From: Larix kaempferi
Lineage: Eukaryota > Streptophyta > Pinopsida > Pinales > Pinaceae
Direction: 5' to 3'
Assembly: GCA_027924585.1 (NCBI GenBank)
Contig: BSBM01000424.1
Coordinates: 1,178,001-1,242,000 of the forward strand
DNA: 64,000 bases
The notes beneath the pieces were generated by a model. The model made no database searches. It was given only the letters and a program-made list of their open reading frames with translations, and was not told the DNA's origin. Positions 46,096-57,784 of this stretch are shown here, piece after piece (position 1 is the stretch's first letter; every line of letters starts with the position of its first letter). The position numbers and the translations under genes are program-made.

Positions 46096-47035
46096 ACATG
46101 CTCACATGTGAAAAATCATCCACTCCACCTATTTTCATGAAACATGTGTTCCATCCTAGCAATGCATGTCCAATTAAATGTACCATACTTGTCCACGTGT
46201 CAAAAGTAGATGATAAAGTGCTACAAGTTAAAAACACCCATCATTGAGACTCTCTTCCATGAAACACTCTCTCACTAAGCAAAGTTCCCCTCACACACTA
46301 AGTGCTCATAAAATTGAAGGAGATGTAGAACAAGTTCGATGCAACCAAACCAACAAGTCCTTCATTCTCAATGCTAAGTTGCCTCATTCTCCAAGCTACT
46401 AGTCAATACTCACCTTACAATTTTTTAATTCAACCCAAGTATATTTTGTTTCTTTGTTCAAAACCTAATTATCACAAGATAATAGAATGAACAAATATCC
46501 CTACAATCATGAGAAGTAGAATATTAGTGTCTTTGGTTAAATGAGGTAAGCCAAGTAGCTAGGTTGCATGGACACAAGTGCATTTTTTATTCCTGTATGA
46601 TGCTTAGGAGATTAAGGTTAAGATGGATCTATTCTAGTTATATAAATAGGAAAGGTAAATGAATGTGGACAAAGTTACATTATGGATATAGTTACATTTC
46701 CATGGATGTGCAAGCATGCATCATACATGCACAAATTATCTAGGGTGTGGGTGCAAGTCTCCTAGGTCAAGTGATGCATCTCCCTGCAACTTTGTATTTA
46801 AGAGCCTAGTTATTTAACAAAGAGTTAGGTTGATAAACCAAAATTTGGAAAAAACACTTTTCTTTATATTTGCTTGCTTAATCTATCAAGTGTCATGAGC
46901 AATGAACAAATTAAGGAAATTTTATTCACTAATTTTTTACTAGGAATAATCAATTTCCTAGCTTTTGTTACTGTGAAATTATTATTTTTATGCTAACTCC
47001 TAAAAAAATCTAATTGATTATTTGGCTATTGCCAG

Positions 47036-47198
47036 GTGTGGTATCAACTATCGAAGGCATTGGTAGAAGAAACTCCATGGAAAGTTATGAAGGACAAGGG
47101 TATTGATATTGTCACAACAAATTCAAGAATGGTGATTGGCAATCTTCTACATCCTACTCTGAATGCAAGTTGTGCTGCAATTCTCCAATTAATGAATG
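47036..47198 (+). pseudogene. Isolated exon of a cinnamoyl-CoA reductase/CAD-like reductase
   Basis: An acceptor (GCTATTGCCAG) ends at 47035 and a donor GT lies at 47199. The 163-bp exon encodes WYQLSKALVEETPWK, KGIDIVTTNSRMVIG, LLHPTLNASCAAILQLMNG. This matches the region of extended short-chain dehydrogenases (CCR, CAD-like, dihydroflavonol-reductase relatives) from the catalytic YxxxK (here YQLSK, intact) to the NP-x-x-V-x-GP block. The usual Asn-Pro is Asn-Ser and Gly-Pro is Gly-Asn. No other exon is visible within several kilobases. It is either a relic or one exon of a gene with very long introns. Confidence 0.7.
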
Positions 47199-47199
47199 G

Positions 47200-48985
47200 T
47201 AAAAACATGGTGCTTGGGTCAAATAAGATGGGTGACAACAATGCATATAAACTTCCTTTATTTTCATTGTCCCATTTTCTAGTCATTTCCATTACATTCT
47301 AAAGCTCTCATTTGGATGTTCACAAATATAATTTTTTAGTGTTATGGCTAATGTCGACTTTGATAACATATTATGAGATAATATAATTTTATTAATGTCC
47401 AACTAATGACCACAAAATAGGTCAATAGGAAAAATCTAATACAAGCTTTATTTTAATGCTCTCAAATGTGGCATGGAACTCATCCCTTAAAACTAGAAGA
47501 AAAATAAGTCGTATGACATAATTCAACAAACATTACAAATACTTTCTCCAGTGCAAAAATAGCAGAATCAAGGGTACAAGTGTCTAGAAGGGCTATAAGC
47601 TTCACCCAAATTTATAAAAAACGAGTGGATGGGAACAACAATAATATATAGCCTTATAATATTTAAAATATCCAAAAGATAGGGGAAAATAATGAAAAAA
47701 ATAAAAATTCATCAGAAGCTTAATTAACCATGATACATAGATACTATTAGCATCCACGAATCCATAATGTTTGAACATTTAACAACCACATATTGATCAA
47801 TAATAACATATTGTCAATTGAAACTCAAATGATCCCCAACATTTATTTGTCTAATAATTAATTATAGAAGTTAGTTGTTACTAAATCCAAAATACCAAAA
47901 ATGGGAAAAGATTATCACTGGAATGATTACATGCTTCATTTTTTTTCATTAGCATTCCATACGTTCATTGTGTTATATTTTACCTTGTTTAGCTCAGATC
48001 CTATTTTTTAAATGTCTCCTATAAGTTGATTCCAAGCTCTATCATCTAGAATCTTGGGAAAGACAACAATAGGATAATTTTCTAGGATTTTGTTCAACTT
48101 CTTAGTAGTGTATGTTTGTGCACATAAATAAGGATTTGAATGTGTCCATGTTTCCATATGTATTTCTCCCATAGGAATCGCTCCCTTAGATTATGCATGT
48201 TGGACCTATTTCTTAAGGTTTAGCTGCTACATAACTCATTTACAGCTTGGACACTCCGCTAATATGGACCCCTTCATAACTACCTCTCCCAAATAGCCAT
48301 CAAACCAAGAATAGTGCAATGCCTTGCTTCCTTTATGTATGTATCCTTCAATTATGCCATGAAACACTTGAATGTACCCTTATGAGGTGGACCGTGGGTA
48401 TTCCCTCCAAGATGAGATTTGACAACGTAAAAATTCCTTTGATTCCTCATTGGGTGGAGTGATCATCATAGTATACCTTAAATAATTCATTCATAATTTA
48501 TTTTACGCATGCGTCAACTTCTCAAGAAATCTCTCCACAAGAATGCCCAAAAATAGAAATGAAAACTTTACCTAAACTTGCAAGAAATGCACATTCATTA
48601 AATGCAAAGCTTAAATCTGAAACTGTATAATGCATTGTGAGGGATTTCTATAGATCACTTTTCATAAATATGCAAGGAGTTGGCTTAAAGTTCATCTTCA
48701 AGCAAGCATCATGAATAAGTGATAATATATAAATAGAGTCAAGGGATTGTTCTATCATTTCTTTTCTACATGCAATTATACTATTCTTACTTCCAACCAA
48801 CACAAGAATTAGAGAACATATTTACACCATATCAGAATTCATAATACTGTTCTGTTTTATCTCTTGTTCATTGTATTTTTAATGGAACTTTGGGTTGGTT
48901 GGTTGATCATATTTTCCTTCTAAAATGAACAGAAATGTCAAGTCAACAATAGTATGCTATACATTTGAGTCCTTCTTATATACTC
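47200..48985. other. Stretch without recognisable gene
   Basis: AT-rich, no frame of note on either strand, no terminal repeats found. If the reductase exon belonged to a living gene, this would be intron. Confidence 0.4.
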
Positions 48986-49145
48986 GCTTCTTACTTACAT
49001 GTTCAAACAATAGTATTCCAAATTTATATACATCACAACTTGCATAATCTTACCCCCACATATCATATTCAGTTGAAATATAACATAGTAACCCCTTCAC
49101 TCATTTGGTAACAAGTACTTCCTCTTTTTCCAAAACAAATATCAA
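48985..49145 (-). pseudogene. Receptor-like protein kinase relic
   Basis: The minus strand reads VKGLLCYISTEYDMWG, stop, DYASCDVYKFGILLFEHVSK. This fits kinase subdomains VIII-IX of plant receptor-like kinases (family pattern G-x-x-GYI-x-PEY ... DVYSFGILLLE), with Pro of PEY changed to Thr and Ser of YSFG to Lys. Two in-frame stops are present and no neighbouring kinase domains could be read upstream or downstream. It is a short decayed fragment; the match rests on about 40 residues. Confidence 0.45.
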
Positions 49146-50929
49146 AAACCTAAGTTGGATAATAATTTACTAATAGCAATTGTCAAGAATTTGATTGAGT
49201 GCTTGAGGTACTACCTCAACTTAGTTCATAACTTCATTCGATTAATATTCTGTATGAACACTAATTTAATGGTACAAAACGCGCTATGTATCAACTATTA
49301 TTCTAAACTTAGTAGTACATGAACTTTGGAGGGTTTGTTCTCAATTTTTTCAAATATTTACTTGATTCTTTCCAATTATCACTCTGGCAACCTGCCAACA
49401 AGTGTCATGTTTCAGATTATATTATCACCCCTTGCTACAGGGTCCTCTTATAATGTAATCATCAATAATATACTAAAATGATGAATAAACATTACCTCTG
49501 TGCAAATATTCCAATGTAGTTAGGAATGCAACTGACTCAAATGTAAACCAAAAATCACAAATTGCATGCTTTGATTTTCTTTTCATCTACAGACCCAAAT
49601 ATCTTAGAACAGAGACAGATAAATAGAGAATTGTATATAGAAAAATCCATTAAGAAAAGGATAAAAAAGTGTTTCGTATATAGGTAATAATAGGACCAAA
49701 AGTGTTTTAGATATAGAGAAGAACAAGTTACCTGCAAAGCAAAAGTGGCTAGAGGAAGCTCCATGCTCCTAAAAAGAGTTGAAGGGACTTCTACTATAAG
49801 AATATAGGTGTTGAGGTTGGTCATTCATTCACCTTAGGTTGATGCAAATAAATATTGAGAGTATCAAGTGGGTGACATGCAATAAAACCCACCCACCCAC
49901 TAAGAACCTACCTGCAATCTGTTGCCACTCTCAACTTCTTGCAAGGAACACCAACCGAAATTCCAATTTCTCTTGCAAAACACCAATTTCATCCCTGCAT
50001 ATATTCTTTACTCCACAACACAACCACTAGTGACATAATAGATCACTCTAGCACAACTTATTCCTAATTTGGTAATTTCTATTAGAATTTGGAGATTTCT
50101 GTTAGGATTTGGATTTAGTATTTTTATAAGAGAATTAAGAGTAGCCCCAATTTCGGAAGGCTTGTTAAGTAAAATAAAAATTCCATCTTGTGTTCTATAC
50201 ATAGGTTTTGATTTTTCATAGTATGGATTTCGATTTTGACAAAAATTGCAAAATATTTTTTAGGTTCTAGGAAATCTTGTAAGGTAGGGTCTTCCAGTTT
50301 AAGGTCTCCTTAGATGGTAAATTTGTGGATTGCAAAATAAAAATTGTTCCATTTAATCACACAAAGTTGAGAATAGGAAATGTTAGTCTAGATTATCAAG
50401 AGAATATAAAATTAAAAAATTTCACAGATTATTCCTTTGGAAAAATATTCACAACCTTGATATAATGAATAAAATCACACAAGACCTTTGAACATGTTAC
50501 ACTTACCTCCCAAACCTGCATTTCAATTGGTAAATGAATGCACATAAGAGTGTTGGTACTATATCACATCATTTACTCTACTCTATTGCAATTAATGGTA
50601 TTTGCAAAGATGGCAACGTGCATCAGATTCTCACTCTAAAAAACATGGCAAAAATATTATCTCAGAGAATGAAGGCAAACAATGTGGAAAATTAAATGAA
50701 AAGAGTGTTGTTTTTTATGGATCAGGTTATTTTTTGAAGTGCTTGAAATCAAGATCATTTAGAATTCTAAATTAATATTCTATTCCAAGGGTGCTTTTTC
50801 TGTTGAATGTAGTCTTTTATCAATCAACAGTGGTGTCTTCCCTAAAAAGACCTATTATAGGGTTGGTTAGAAGCTGAGGATATTGGAGTTGAATATAAAG
50901 ACACATAACTGTGGGATGTTTGTTTACAA
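49146..50929. other. Stretch without recognisable gene
   Basis: No known family. On the minus strand a 31-codon ATG-initiated stretch at 49824-49732 (MTNLNTYILIVEV...) ends at a good donor (TTTGCAG|GTAACTTG). It could be a small first exon, but this is weak. Otherwise AT-rich sequence. Confidence 0.35.
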
Positions 50930-52292
50930 GAGCTCAAAAAGACCCACATTAGACTCACAAAGGAGAAGGATGAGTTGGTTTGGGTTATGAACAAAGAAAG
51001 GGGGATCTGCATTGCTCAGCTAGGCTATGAAGCTCTTCAGAGGCCTCCAGCTGAGGATGGAAAATGGTGGTAGAGTAAACTGTGTAAGGTCAAAGCTCCC
51101 CTCAAAGGAAAACTCTTTATGTTGATATCTCTCAACAATAAGATCCTTACCTGGGATTTGCTTCAGAAAAGAAACGAAGTTGGGACTGTTATTTGTATAC
51201 TATGTAGGAACAATGAGGAGAATACTTGTCACGTATTTTTAAGTTCTAGTTTTACACTACAATTTTGGACTGAAGTGGAGGCATGGTTGGGATTGAAAAA
51301 TACTTGGAACAAAAGCACCATAGAGGACAGTATGAGATAATGGTTTAGTATGAAGGAACTGAATCCATTCAGAGTAGTCCCACTCCTGGTGATGTTAGGC
51401 ATCTGGATAGCTAGGAATGCCCATATTTTTGAAGAGAAATTCATTCCCACCTTTCAGGTATCATCTCAAGCAATGGCTCTTTTCTAGTTTTTCAAAGAAT
51501 CTCCAAATAATACAAAACCAGCCAAAATTTTAAAGGGCGAGTTGATTGACTAGTATTATGCCTGGGGATATTTTGATGGGACCTGTGAGTGTCCTGAGCA
51601 TATTTGTAGTGCTTCCTATATTCTATACCTTACAAATGATCACTACTTTAAGGTTAAAGCAAATTTGTGGAAGGGTACAAATAATGTGGGAGTACTGATG
51701 GAATTATTCCTCTTACTTAAAACTGCCATGGACAGATTCACTCTTCCACTACAAGTCATGGGAGACTTTTTCATGACCATAAACTGGATGAAAAATCTCA
51801 TGCGTATCCAAGATATCTCATTATAGGCCCTACAAGTTCAGCTGAAGACTAATTCATACTCTTTTCAGAGGATCTTATTTTCTCATGTGTAAAGAGAGTT
51901 AAAAACAATTTCTGATACTCTCTCAAAGAAGGGCCTTCACTTATAGACTAACCAGGTTCTTATGGAGGAGTATGTTGATGGAAAACTTCAGGTGGTCAGA
52001 TTCCAGAGTCCAGACATACCACTTTAGAGGACTACTGAATTTTCCAGCTCACCTTTAAGATGACTGTACATTTATAAAATGGACAGTGCACAACCTCTAT
52101 ATTTTGTGACGAAGTTTAACTTCTTAGTGATTGTTGTTGAATTTTTTATTATTTTCATTTGTTGATAGAATGTTTCAGGAATATAGGAGAATCATATTGT
52201 TTTGAATTGTACCCAGAGTACCTAATGAATGTATTTTGCATTCTACCTAGAATAAAACATAAGTTTTTTGCCGTGGAAAAAAAAGAAGTAAA
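50930..52292 (+). mobile_element. LINE (L1-type) 3' end relic
   Basis: The ORF2 C-terminus is readable with stops. A zinc-binding RT domain (zf-RVT) has KAPLKGKLFMLISLNNKILT, TVICILCRNNEENTCHVFLS and the C-x2-C...H pattern, followed by PLLVMLGIWIARNAHIFEEK. An RNase H-like tail (RVT_3 type) follows: YFDGTCECPEHICSASYILY, VLMELFLLLKTAMDR, QVMGDFFMTINWM, DTLSKKGLHL. The 3' end at about 52292 has AATAAAACATAAG, TTTTTTGCCGTGG and an A-run. The 5' border is not clear; no TSD was found. Confidence 0.8.
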
Positions 52293-52461
52293 ATAAGCAT
52301 ATTAAATTCCATTAACAAGAATAGAATAGATTTCTATTAAATGTCCATGAGTCCAAATGGTATATGACTATATGGGATAGGAAGTTACATATTTAATAGG
52401 TCAGCATGCCTTTTCAAATGAATATAAAAGTTTCCAAATACAATAAAATACAATGAAAAAG

Positions 52462-52695
52462 TTAAGGGATTTCTAATGATGTTCCTGACTGGAATGACTT
52501 ATTTGGGAGGGCCTTCCCTAGGGTATGTCGACCAATTTGGACTTTGTTCACAACAACTTGTCCCTTAGGTGCATCATCCTGAAGGATTTCTACAATATGA
52601 AGTTTCTTTGAGCTGCCTTTCTTGAATTGTTGTTGTCCCGCTGATTCTATGTTGCATCTTGACTCGCCTCGACTATCTATCTGATTTCTCCACTA
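52462..52695 (-). CDS. Unidentified terminal exon
   Basis: On the minus strand an acceptor (GCTTGCCTAATATCAG) is followed by about 230 bp that stay open to TAA at 52462-52464. The frame reads WRNQIDSRGESRCNIESAGQ, QQFKKGSSKKLHIVEILQDD, APKGQVVVNKVQIGRHTLGK, ALPNKSFQSGTSLEIP. Unlike most of the window it contains no decay within that span and its composition is protein-like. I do not recognise the family. The first codon after the acceptor is TAG in the long frame, so the splice phase or border is uncertain. No upstream exon could be assigned. Confidence 0.4.
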
Positions 52696-53041
52696 CTGAT
52701 ATTAGGCAAGCTACAAACAATCAATCAAACTATTTTTAAATGTATTCTCTTCTAAAAAGTGTCTTTTGTTTTCTCTCTAGAGATCATTACTGCGACTGTT
52801 GCCTTTTGTATGCATGCATCAAAATTGTTTTGCAAGTTGTATTTGTGTTGTGTCTACTACATAAAAGAAACGGTTCACTGACAACTTAATTCTTTTGGCC
52901 TCCTCACTTTAGGGTTTGCAAAGAGAGATCGATGCCTTATCTATTTTTGCATTTATTTACAATTGATGGTAAACTTGGGTACAACCAAAGTTATGATCTT
53001 CAATGCACAGAAAAGTGCTCTCGTTGACTTTCATTTCTACT

Positions 53042-53046
53042 TCGAG
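53042..53046. repeat. Target-site duplication of Copia-F (left)
   Basis: TCGAG directly precedes the left LTR and recurs at 61304-61308 directly after the right LTR. Confidence 0.92.
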
Positions 53047-53575
53047 TGTTAGAAAAACAGGATCATAGAGCAATAACAATAAACACAAATGCAAATATAA
53101 TCACACATACACATTACAAGAGAGACACAGATATATCGTGGTTCACCCAACTTGGGCTACGTCCAAACTAAAGTTTCCAGTCCTTATTATTATTATTCTG
53201 TCCAACAAAGTGAAGGGATACAACCTGTAGCACAATCGATGCACTTCCTCTTCACTGTCTCACAGTCTCTCTTATGATCTCAAAGATCTTTACAATGCAT
53301 AAAACCTGATACATCAACCCTAGCCATGTTACAATGTCTTTCTTTTATAAGGGAGATACAATGGGAAAATACCACGGGTTACCCAAAACCATGGGCCCGT
53401 AAAACAACACCAAAAATTTCCTTCGGCTTCGCCCCCGAACCCTCGGTGGGGGGAGGATTCGCCCCCCCGGTTGGGGTGAATGTACAGTCCTTTTTACATA
53501 TCATATAAAGCTGGGGTACAAACACGGCTGAATAATAATATCTCTAAATCTGGAGATCAGGTTCCACAACTAACA
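53047..53575 (-). repeat. Copia-F 3' LTR (left end)
   Basis: 529 bp. Minus-strand TATAAAAG box at 53342-53349. A C/G-rich hairpin-prone block (CCCTCGGTGGGGGGAGG) lies at about 53435-53480. Its right neighbour carries an expanded version of the block, so the two LTRs differ mainly there. Confidence 0.93.
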
Positions 53576-53661
53576 ATCTCCCACTTGGAGACTGATCACA
53601 ACAACTCCACCGCTGCTGCAGTTGCTGGACCTTGGACTTGGAAAATTTCTCATCTTCACCT

Positions 53662-54305
53662 TCACGCTAGAAGGACAACTGAAACCGAGCAGGAAATCAG
53701 TTTCTCTCTGGTCACTACCTTTGTAAACATGTCTGCAGGATTCTGGCTAGTATGTATCTTTTCCAGCTTCAACAGTTCATCTTCCAGAACAGAGCGTATG
53801 AAATGGTACTTGAGCTGTATATGTTTAGTCCTGGAATGGAATGTTGAGTTCTTTGCAAGATGAATGGAACTCTGGATGTCACTATACAACCTGCTATCCT
53901 TCTGCTTCTTACCCAATTCCTCCATAAACCTCTGCAACCAAATCATCTCTTTACTAGCCTTTGTAACAACAACATACTCTGCTTCCGTTGTTGAAAGTGC
54001 AACAACCTTCTGCAGTTTCGAAATCCAACTTACTGTTGTTCCACCTACAGTAAACACATACCCTATAGTTCTCCTCCTGCTATCCTTATCACCTACCATA
54101 TTTTCATCAACATATCCCTATAGAACAGTGTCTGAACCTCCAAAACATAATGCCTGAGTGGTAGTACCTCTCAAATACCTGAGAATCCACTGTACTGCCT
54201 TTCAATGTTATTTACCTGGATTGTTCATATATCCGCTCACAACTCCCACTGCTTGTGCAATATCTGGTCTTGTGCACACCATGGCATACATCAAGCTACC
54301 AATTG
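53662..54305 (-). pseudogene. Copia-F RNase H
   Basis: After a stop, SLMYAMVCTRPDIAQAVGVV and VQWILRYLRGTTTQAL (with stops around 54170-54240) lead into RNase H. Motifs: GYVDENMVGDKDSRRRTIGY, ALSTTEAEYVVVTKASKEMI, TKHIQLKYHFIRSVL and TSQNPADMFTKVV. The last open stretch is 54099-53662. Asp, Glu and His positions of copia RNase H are all recognisable. Confidence 0.88.
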
Positions 54306-54306
54306 T

Positions 54307-55026
54307 TTATTGATAGGGGATCTTCGACATGTATTCTGTCTCTTCCCGTGTCTTGGGACACATTTCCTTACTTAGACTTAAATGGCTAGCCAAAGGTGTA
54401 CTAACTGGTTTTTCATTCTGCATTCTGAACCTCTCCAACACCTTTTGTATGTACTCAACCCGAGACAATTTCAATTTGCGATTTTTCCTGTCTCTTGTTA
54501 TTCTCATACCAAGGATTTTCTTTGTAGAACCCAAATCCTTCATCGCAAATGAATTAGCTAACTTCCTTTTGAGCACATTTATATCCTGCATGTTAGACCC
54601 TATAACAAGCATGTCATCCACATACAACAACAAGATAATATATGTTACATTATCTAGCTTCTTGAAATAAACATAGGGGTCAGAATGACATCTACTATAA
54701 CCTTGTTCTGTCATAAACCTGTCAAATTTTACATACCACTGCCTTGGAGCTTGCCTCAAGCCATACAAGATCTTTTTCAAACTGCACACCAAATTCTCCT
54801 TCCCTTTGACCTCATACCCTTGTGGTTGTTGCATATATATCTCTTCCTCCAAATCCCCATGGAGAAAGAAAGTTTTTATATCTAACTGTTCAAGATGCAA
54901 ATCTTCTACCGCCACTAGACTTAAAATAGTCCATATTGAATTCATCTTAACAATAGGAGAAAATATTTTATCAAAATCTATACCTTTCCTCTGTGCAAAC
55001 CCCTTTACAACAAGTCTGTCCTTTTA
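54307..55026 (-). pseudogene. Copia-F reverse transcriptase
   Basis: A stop at about 55025 interrupts LKEEEGGKKR, and the same frame continues with DRLVVKGFAQRKGIDFDKIF. From 54945 it is open: LEQLDIKTFFLHGDLEEEIY, LKKILYGLRQAPRQWYVKFD, active site LLLYVDDMLVIGSNM, then LKRKLANSFAMKDLGSTKKI and MQNEKPVSTPLASHLSLSKE. The catalytic YVDDM is intact, so RT itself looks little damaged apart from two stops. Confidence 0.92.
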
Positions 55027-56306
55027 CCGCTTCTTACCTCCTTCTTCTTCCTTCAACCTGTAAATCCATTTGTTCTGCAATGCTCTTTTACCAGCAAGCA
55101 ACTGAACCAAATCCCAAGTTTGGTTTCCTACCAATGAGTCCATCTCCTCATTCATCCCTTGCTCCCACTTCTTTCTAGTTTCCACCTGCATTGTTTCTTC
55201 ATAACATTCTGGTTCACCAGAATCAGTCATCAATAAATAATACATTGAAGGAGAGAATCGTTTAGGGAGTCTACTTAACCTGGTAGATCTTCTTGCAGTT
55301 GCAGGAGTTTTAGGTACTTGCTGTTGTTCTTGATTTTCTGGCACCTTTGGAACTTCATTTTCTTGAATTTCATCAAGTACTGTGTACTTTGTGTTTTCCT
55401 TTTCCTGTTTCTTTCCCTGCAACTGATCTTTATACATGACCTTTTCATTGAATATCACATCTCTACTCTTGATGATTTTGTTATTTTCATAATCCCATAA
55501 ATGATAACCAAATTCATCAACCCCATATCCAATAAAGGTACATTTCTTGGATTTTGCTTCAAGCTTTGTTCTATTTTCTTTATCAATATGGACAAATGCT
55601 TCACAACCAAAAGTTCTCATAAATGAGTAGTTTACCTTTTGACCTGTCCATGCCTCCTCTGGAATACCATCATCCAAAGCAGTAGAAGGCCCTCTGTTTA
55701 TTAAATACACAACAGTATTTACAGCATCTGCCCAAAACTGTAAGGGAAATCCTGCATACAATCTCATACACCTTGCATGCTCCATGATCGTTCTGTTTAT
55801 CTTTTCAAACAAACCATTTTCTTGTGGTGTTCCCGAGACTCTCTTCTCTCTGCAAATCCCATGGTATGAACAGTAACTATCAAACTCCTTGCCGCAGTAC
55901 TCACCTCCATTATCATATATGAGACACTTCAACCTTTTTCCTGTCTCATTCTCAACCAAAGCTTTCCACTTCTTAAAAGTAGCAAACACATCAGATTGTT
56001 GTCTAATGCAATAACCCAAGTTTTCCTAGTTGCATCATCAATAAATGTAACATAATAATGAGAGCCACCAAGAGATTGTACCTGAGCTGGTCCCCATACA
56101 TCTGTATACACAAGCTCTAGCCTTTCATTCTTCTTCTGTTTCCCAACCTTGAGAAATATGACTCTCTTCTGTTTTCCATAAACACAGTTCTCACAGAATT
56201 CCAAACTTACCTACTTCAAATCTGGTAGCAACTTCCTTGAGTGGAGAATATGCATCCCCTTCTCACTCATGTGACCAAGCCTATGATGCCACAATGCTGT
56301 ATATTT
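55027..56306 (-). pseudogene. Copia-F integrase and linker
   Basis: The zinc-binding part (ALWHHRLGHMSEKGMHILHS, CENCVYGKQKRVIF) and LVYTDVWGPAQVQS with the first Asp are followed by a frameshift near 56005. The new frame (from 56019) has LIYDNGGEYCGKEFDSYCSY with the second Asp and GTPQENGLFEKINRTIMEHA with the Glu (family PxxNGVAER). It continues through FGCEAFVHIDKENRTKLEAK, a glutamine-rich linker (VPENQEQQQVPKTPAT) and RRSTRLSRLPKR to the RT start. Confidence 0.9.
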
Positions 56307-56798
56307 TCATGTGGAAGCTAAAGAGATAGAATGGTCAGTATTATGAGGACATAAATACAACGTACCTACCCTGTCTCCTTTTGCTATCACCATTGATCCT
56401 TTAGTGATCTTCCACCACTTTTCTCCAAATGTAGATAGACAGCTGCCATCTCCCAACTGCCCTGTTGAGATCAGATTTCTTTTCATAGCAGGAATATTCC
56501 TAACATCTTTTAATAGCCAATCAGTTCCATTCTTAACTTTTATCCATACCTTACCCATTCCAAGAATTTTACATGGCTCATCATCACCCAATAAAACATG
56601 TCCAAAATCGCCTGGAACATAATCATGAAAGTATTTCCTATGGGGTGTAGCATGAAATAAAGCCCCTGAATCTACTACCCAATAATCACTAGTATTATAT
56701 AATGCAAGAATCAAATCATCTTGTAACACATCACCTGCTACATTTGCTTCCTGGGTAGCTTTCCGCTGTGAATCTCCTTTCTTCTTTAGAGATCTGCA
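56307..56798 (-). pseudogene. Copia-F protease, downstream of the nested element
   Basis: Reading from the insertion point: LKKKGDSQRKATQEAN, YWVVDSGALFHATPHRKYFH with catalytic DSG, HVLLGDDEPCKILGMGKVWI and DVRNIPAMKRNLISTGQLGD. The frame is open and, by chance, extends upstream into element G's LTR as far as 56960. The natural upstream part is the gag segment beyond G at 59925. A stop at 56304 ends it before the pre-integrase region. Confidence 0.9.
56794..56798. repeat. Target-site duplication of element G (left)
   Basis: CTGCA precedes the left LTR and recurs at 59920-59924 after the right LTR. It lies in the Copia-F zinc-knuckle codons. Confidence 0.92.
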
Positions 56799-57601
56799 TG
56801 TGAAAATCCTCACAGCGGATCTAAGAGATGATGTATACCTCACAAGAGAATAATTATGATTAAGCAGGAAAATAGAAGAAGAGTGGTCAATGCAGTATAA
56901 TGAGCAACAAAATAATAATACAGTAGAACTCGGATAGAAGCAAAATAACTTCACACACACTAATTAATTAATCACAATATGGACAAATAAATAGTACAAT
57001 GCATGAGGATTTGAATGCCTGAGGTGGCAATTCGAATTAGCCTTCATGGAGTGATCAAAATATCACTGGAGTGTCATCGAAGCACAACTAGTAGTCTATC
57101 TCATCATCAGTGGAGTCATCAATGCACAAGTAACTATCAACCATCAGTCAAATTGAGTCTAACTAAGTGTGGTAGGTGTAACTGATTGTAACTGGCACAT
57201 GGAGATACTAACTGAATGAAGGAGGCTCAGTGGAGGGTGCATGAGGAGCTAACTGGAGTCAGAATGGGCAGTGAAGTCTCACTGGAGGTCCATCGGAGTG
57301 ATACAGTCAGTTGAGAGTCAATCAAGCCTAAAATCAAGGAGAGAATTGAAGATAACTGAATGGTAGGTAAGGAAGGGTGCCTTTCTCATGCAGTAGGTGA
57401 AAGGAGGGTGCACTAAGCTCTAGGAGGGATGAAACTGAGTGGAAGGAAGCTCCGGGGGCTAGCTAACTGAGGGCTAGGTGCTGGGATTGATGACTGGGAT
57501 GCATGCAAATGCATGCAAACCCTAAAAGTGCATGCATGACTGAAAATGCAAATAATGAAAATGCTACTAGGACTAGGATGGAGCATCAGAATATCCTAAC
57601 A
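56799..57601 (-). repeat. Element G 3' LTR (left end)
   Basis: 803 bp, TGTGAAAATCCTCACA...AATATCCTAACA read on the plus strand. The first 16 bases are a near-perfect palindrome (TGTGA...TCACA). Rich in AGTGGAG/ACTGGAG phrases. Confidence 0.92.
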
Positions 57602-57784
57602 CCACCCCTTAATTCATCTTGGGCCCTGGTAACTAAGACCAAAGGTCACCCAATACAATGAATAATAACAGTCAATAAACCGAGGAAATGGGGAAAACCT
57701 CATGGGAAAAATACTCCCCCTCAAAATAGACTGTAAGGCACACACAAAATAAATGCTCCAAACTCAAGCAGGTGTGATGCTTGG

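Noticed and set aside
47199-47302. Open extension of the reductase exon
   Set aside because: Sequence after the GT at 47199 no longer resembles the reductase family and is AT-rich, so it is better read as intron.
48240-48320. Minus-strand GRGSYEGVHISG as a kinase glycine loop
   Set aside because: It lies downstream of the subdomain VIII-IX relic, the wrong order for a kinase, and the GxGxxGxV spacing is off.
50158-52318. TAAGTAAAATAAAAATTCCA at 50168 versus GAAGTAAAATAAGCATATTA at 52285 as the LINE's TSD
   Set aside because: The match is short, A/T-rich and interrupted, and the left copy lies about 760 bp upstream of the first recognisable LINE codons.
56799-56960. N-terminal 54 residues (MCVKLFCFYPSSTVLLFCC...) as part of the Copia-F protein
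   Set aside because: These codons are LTR sequence of element G; the same peptide recurs from the other G LTR at 59248.
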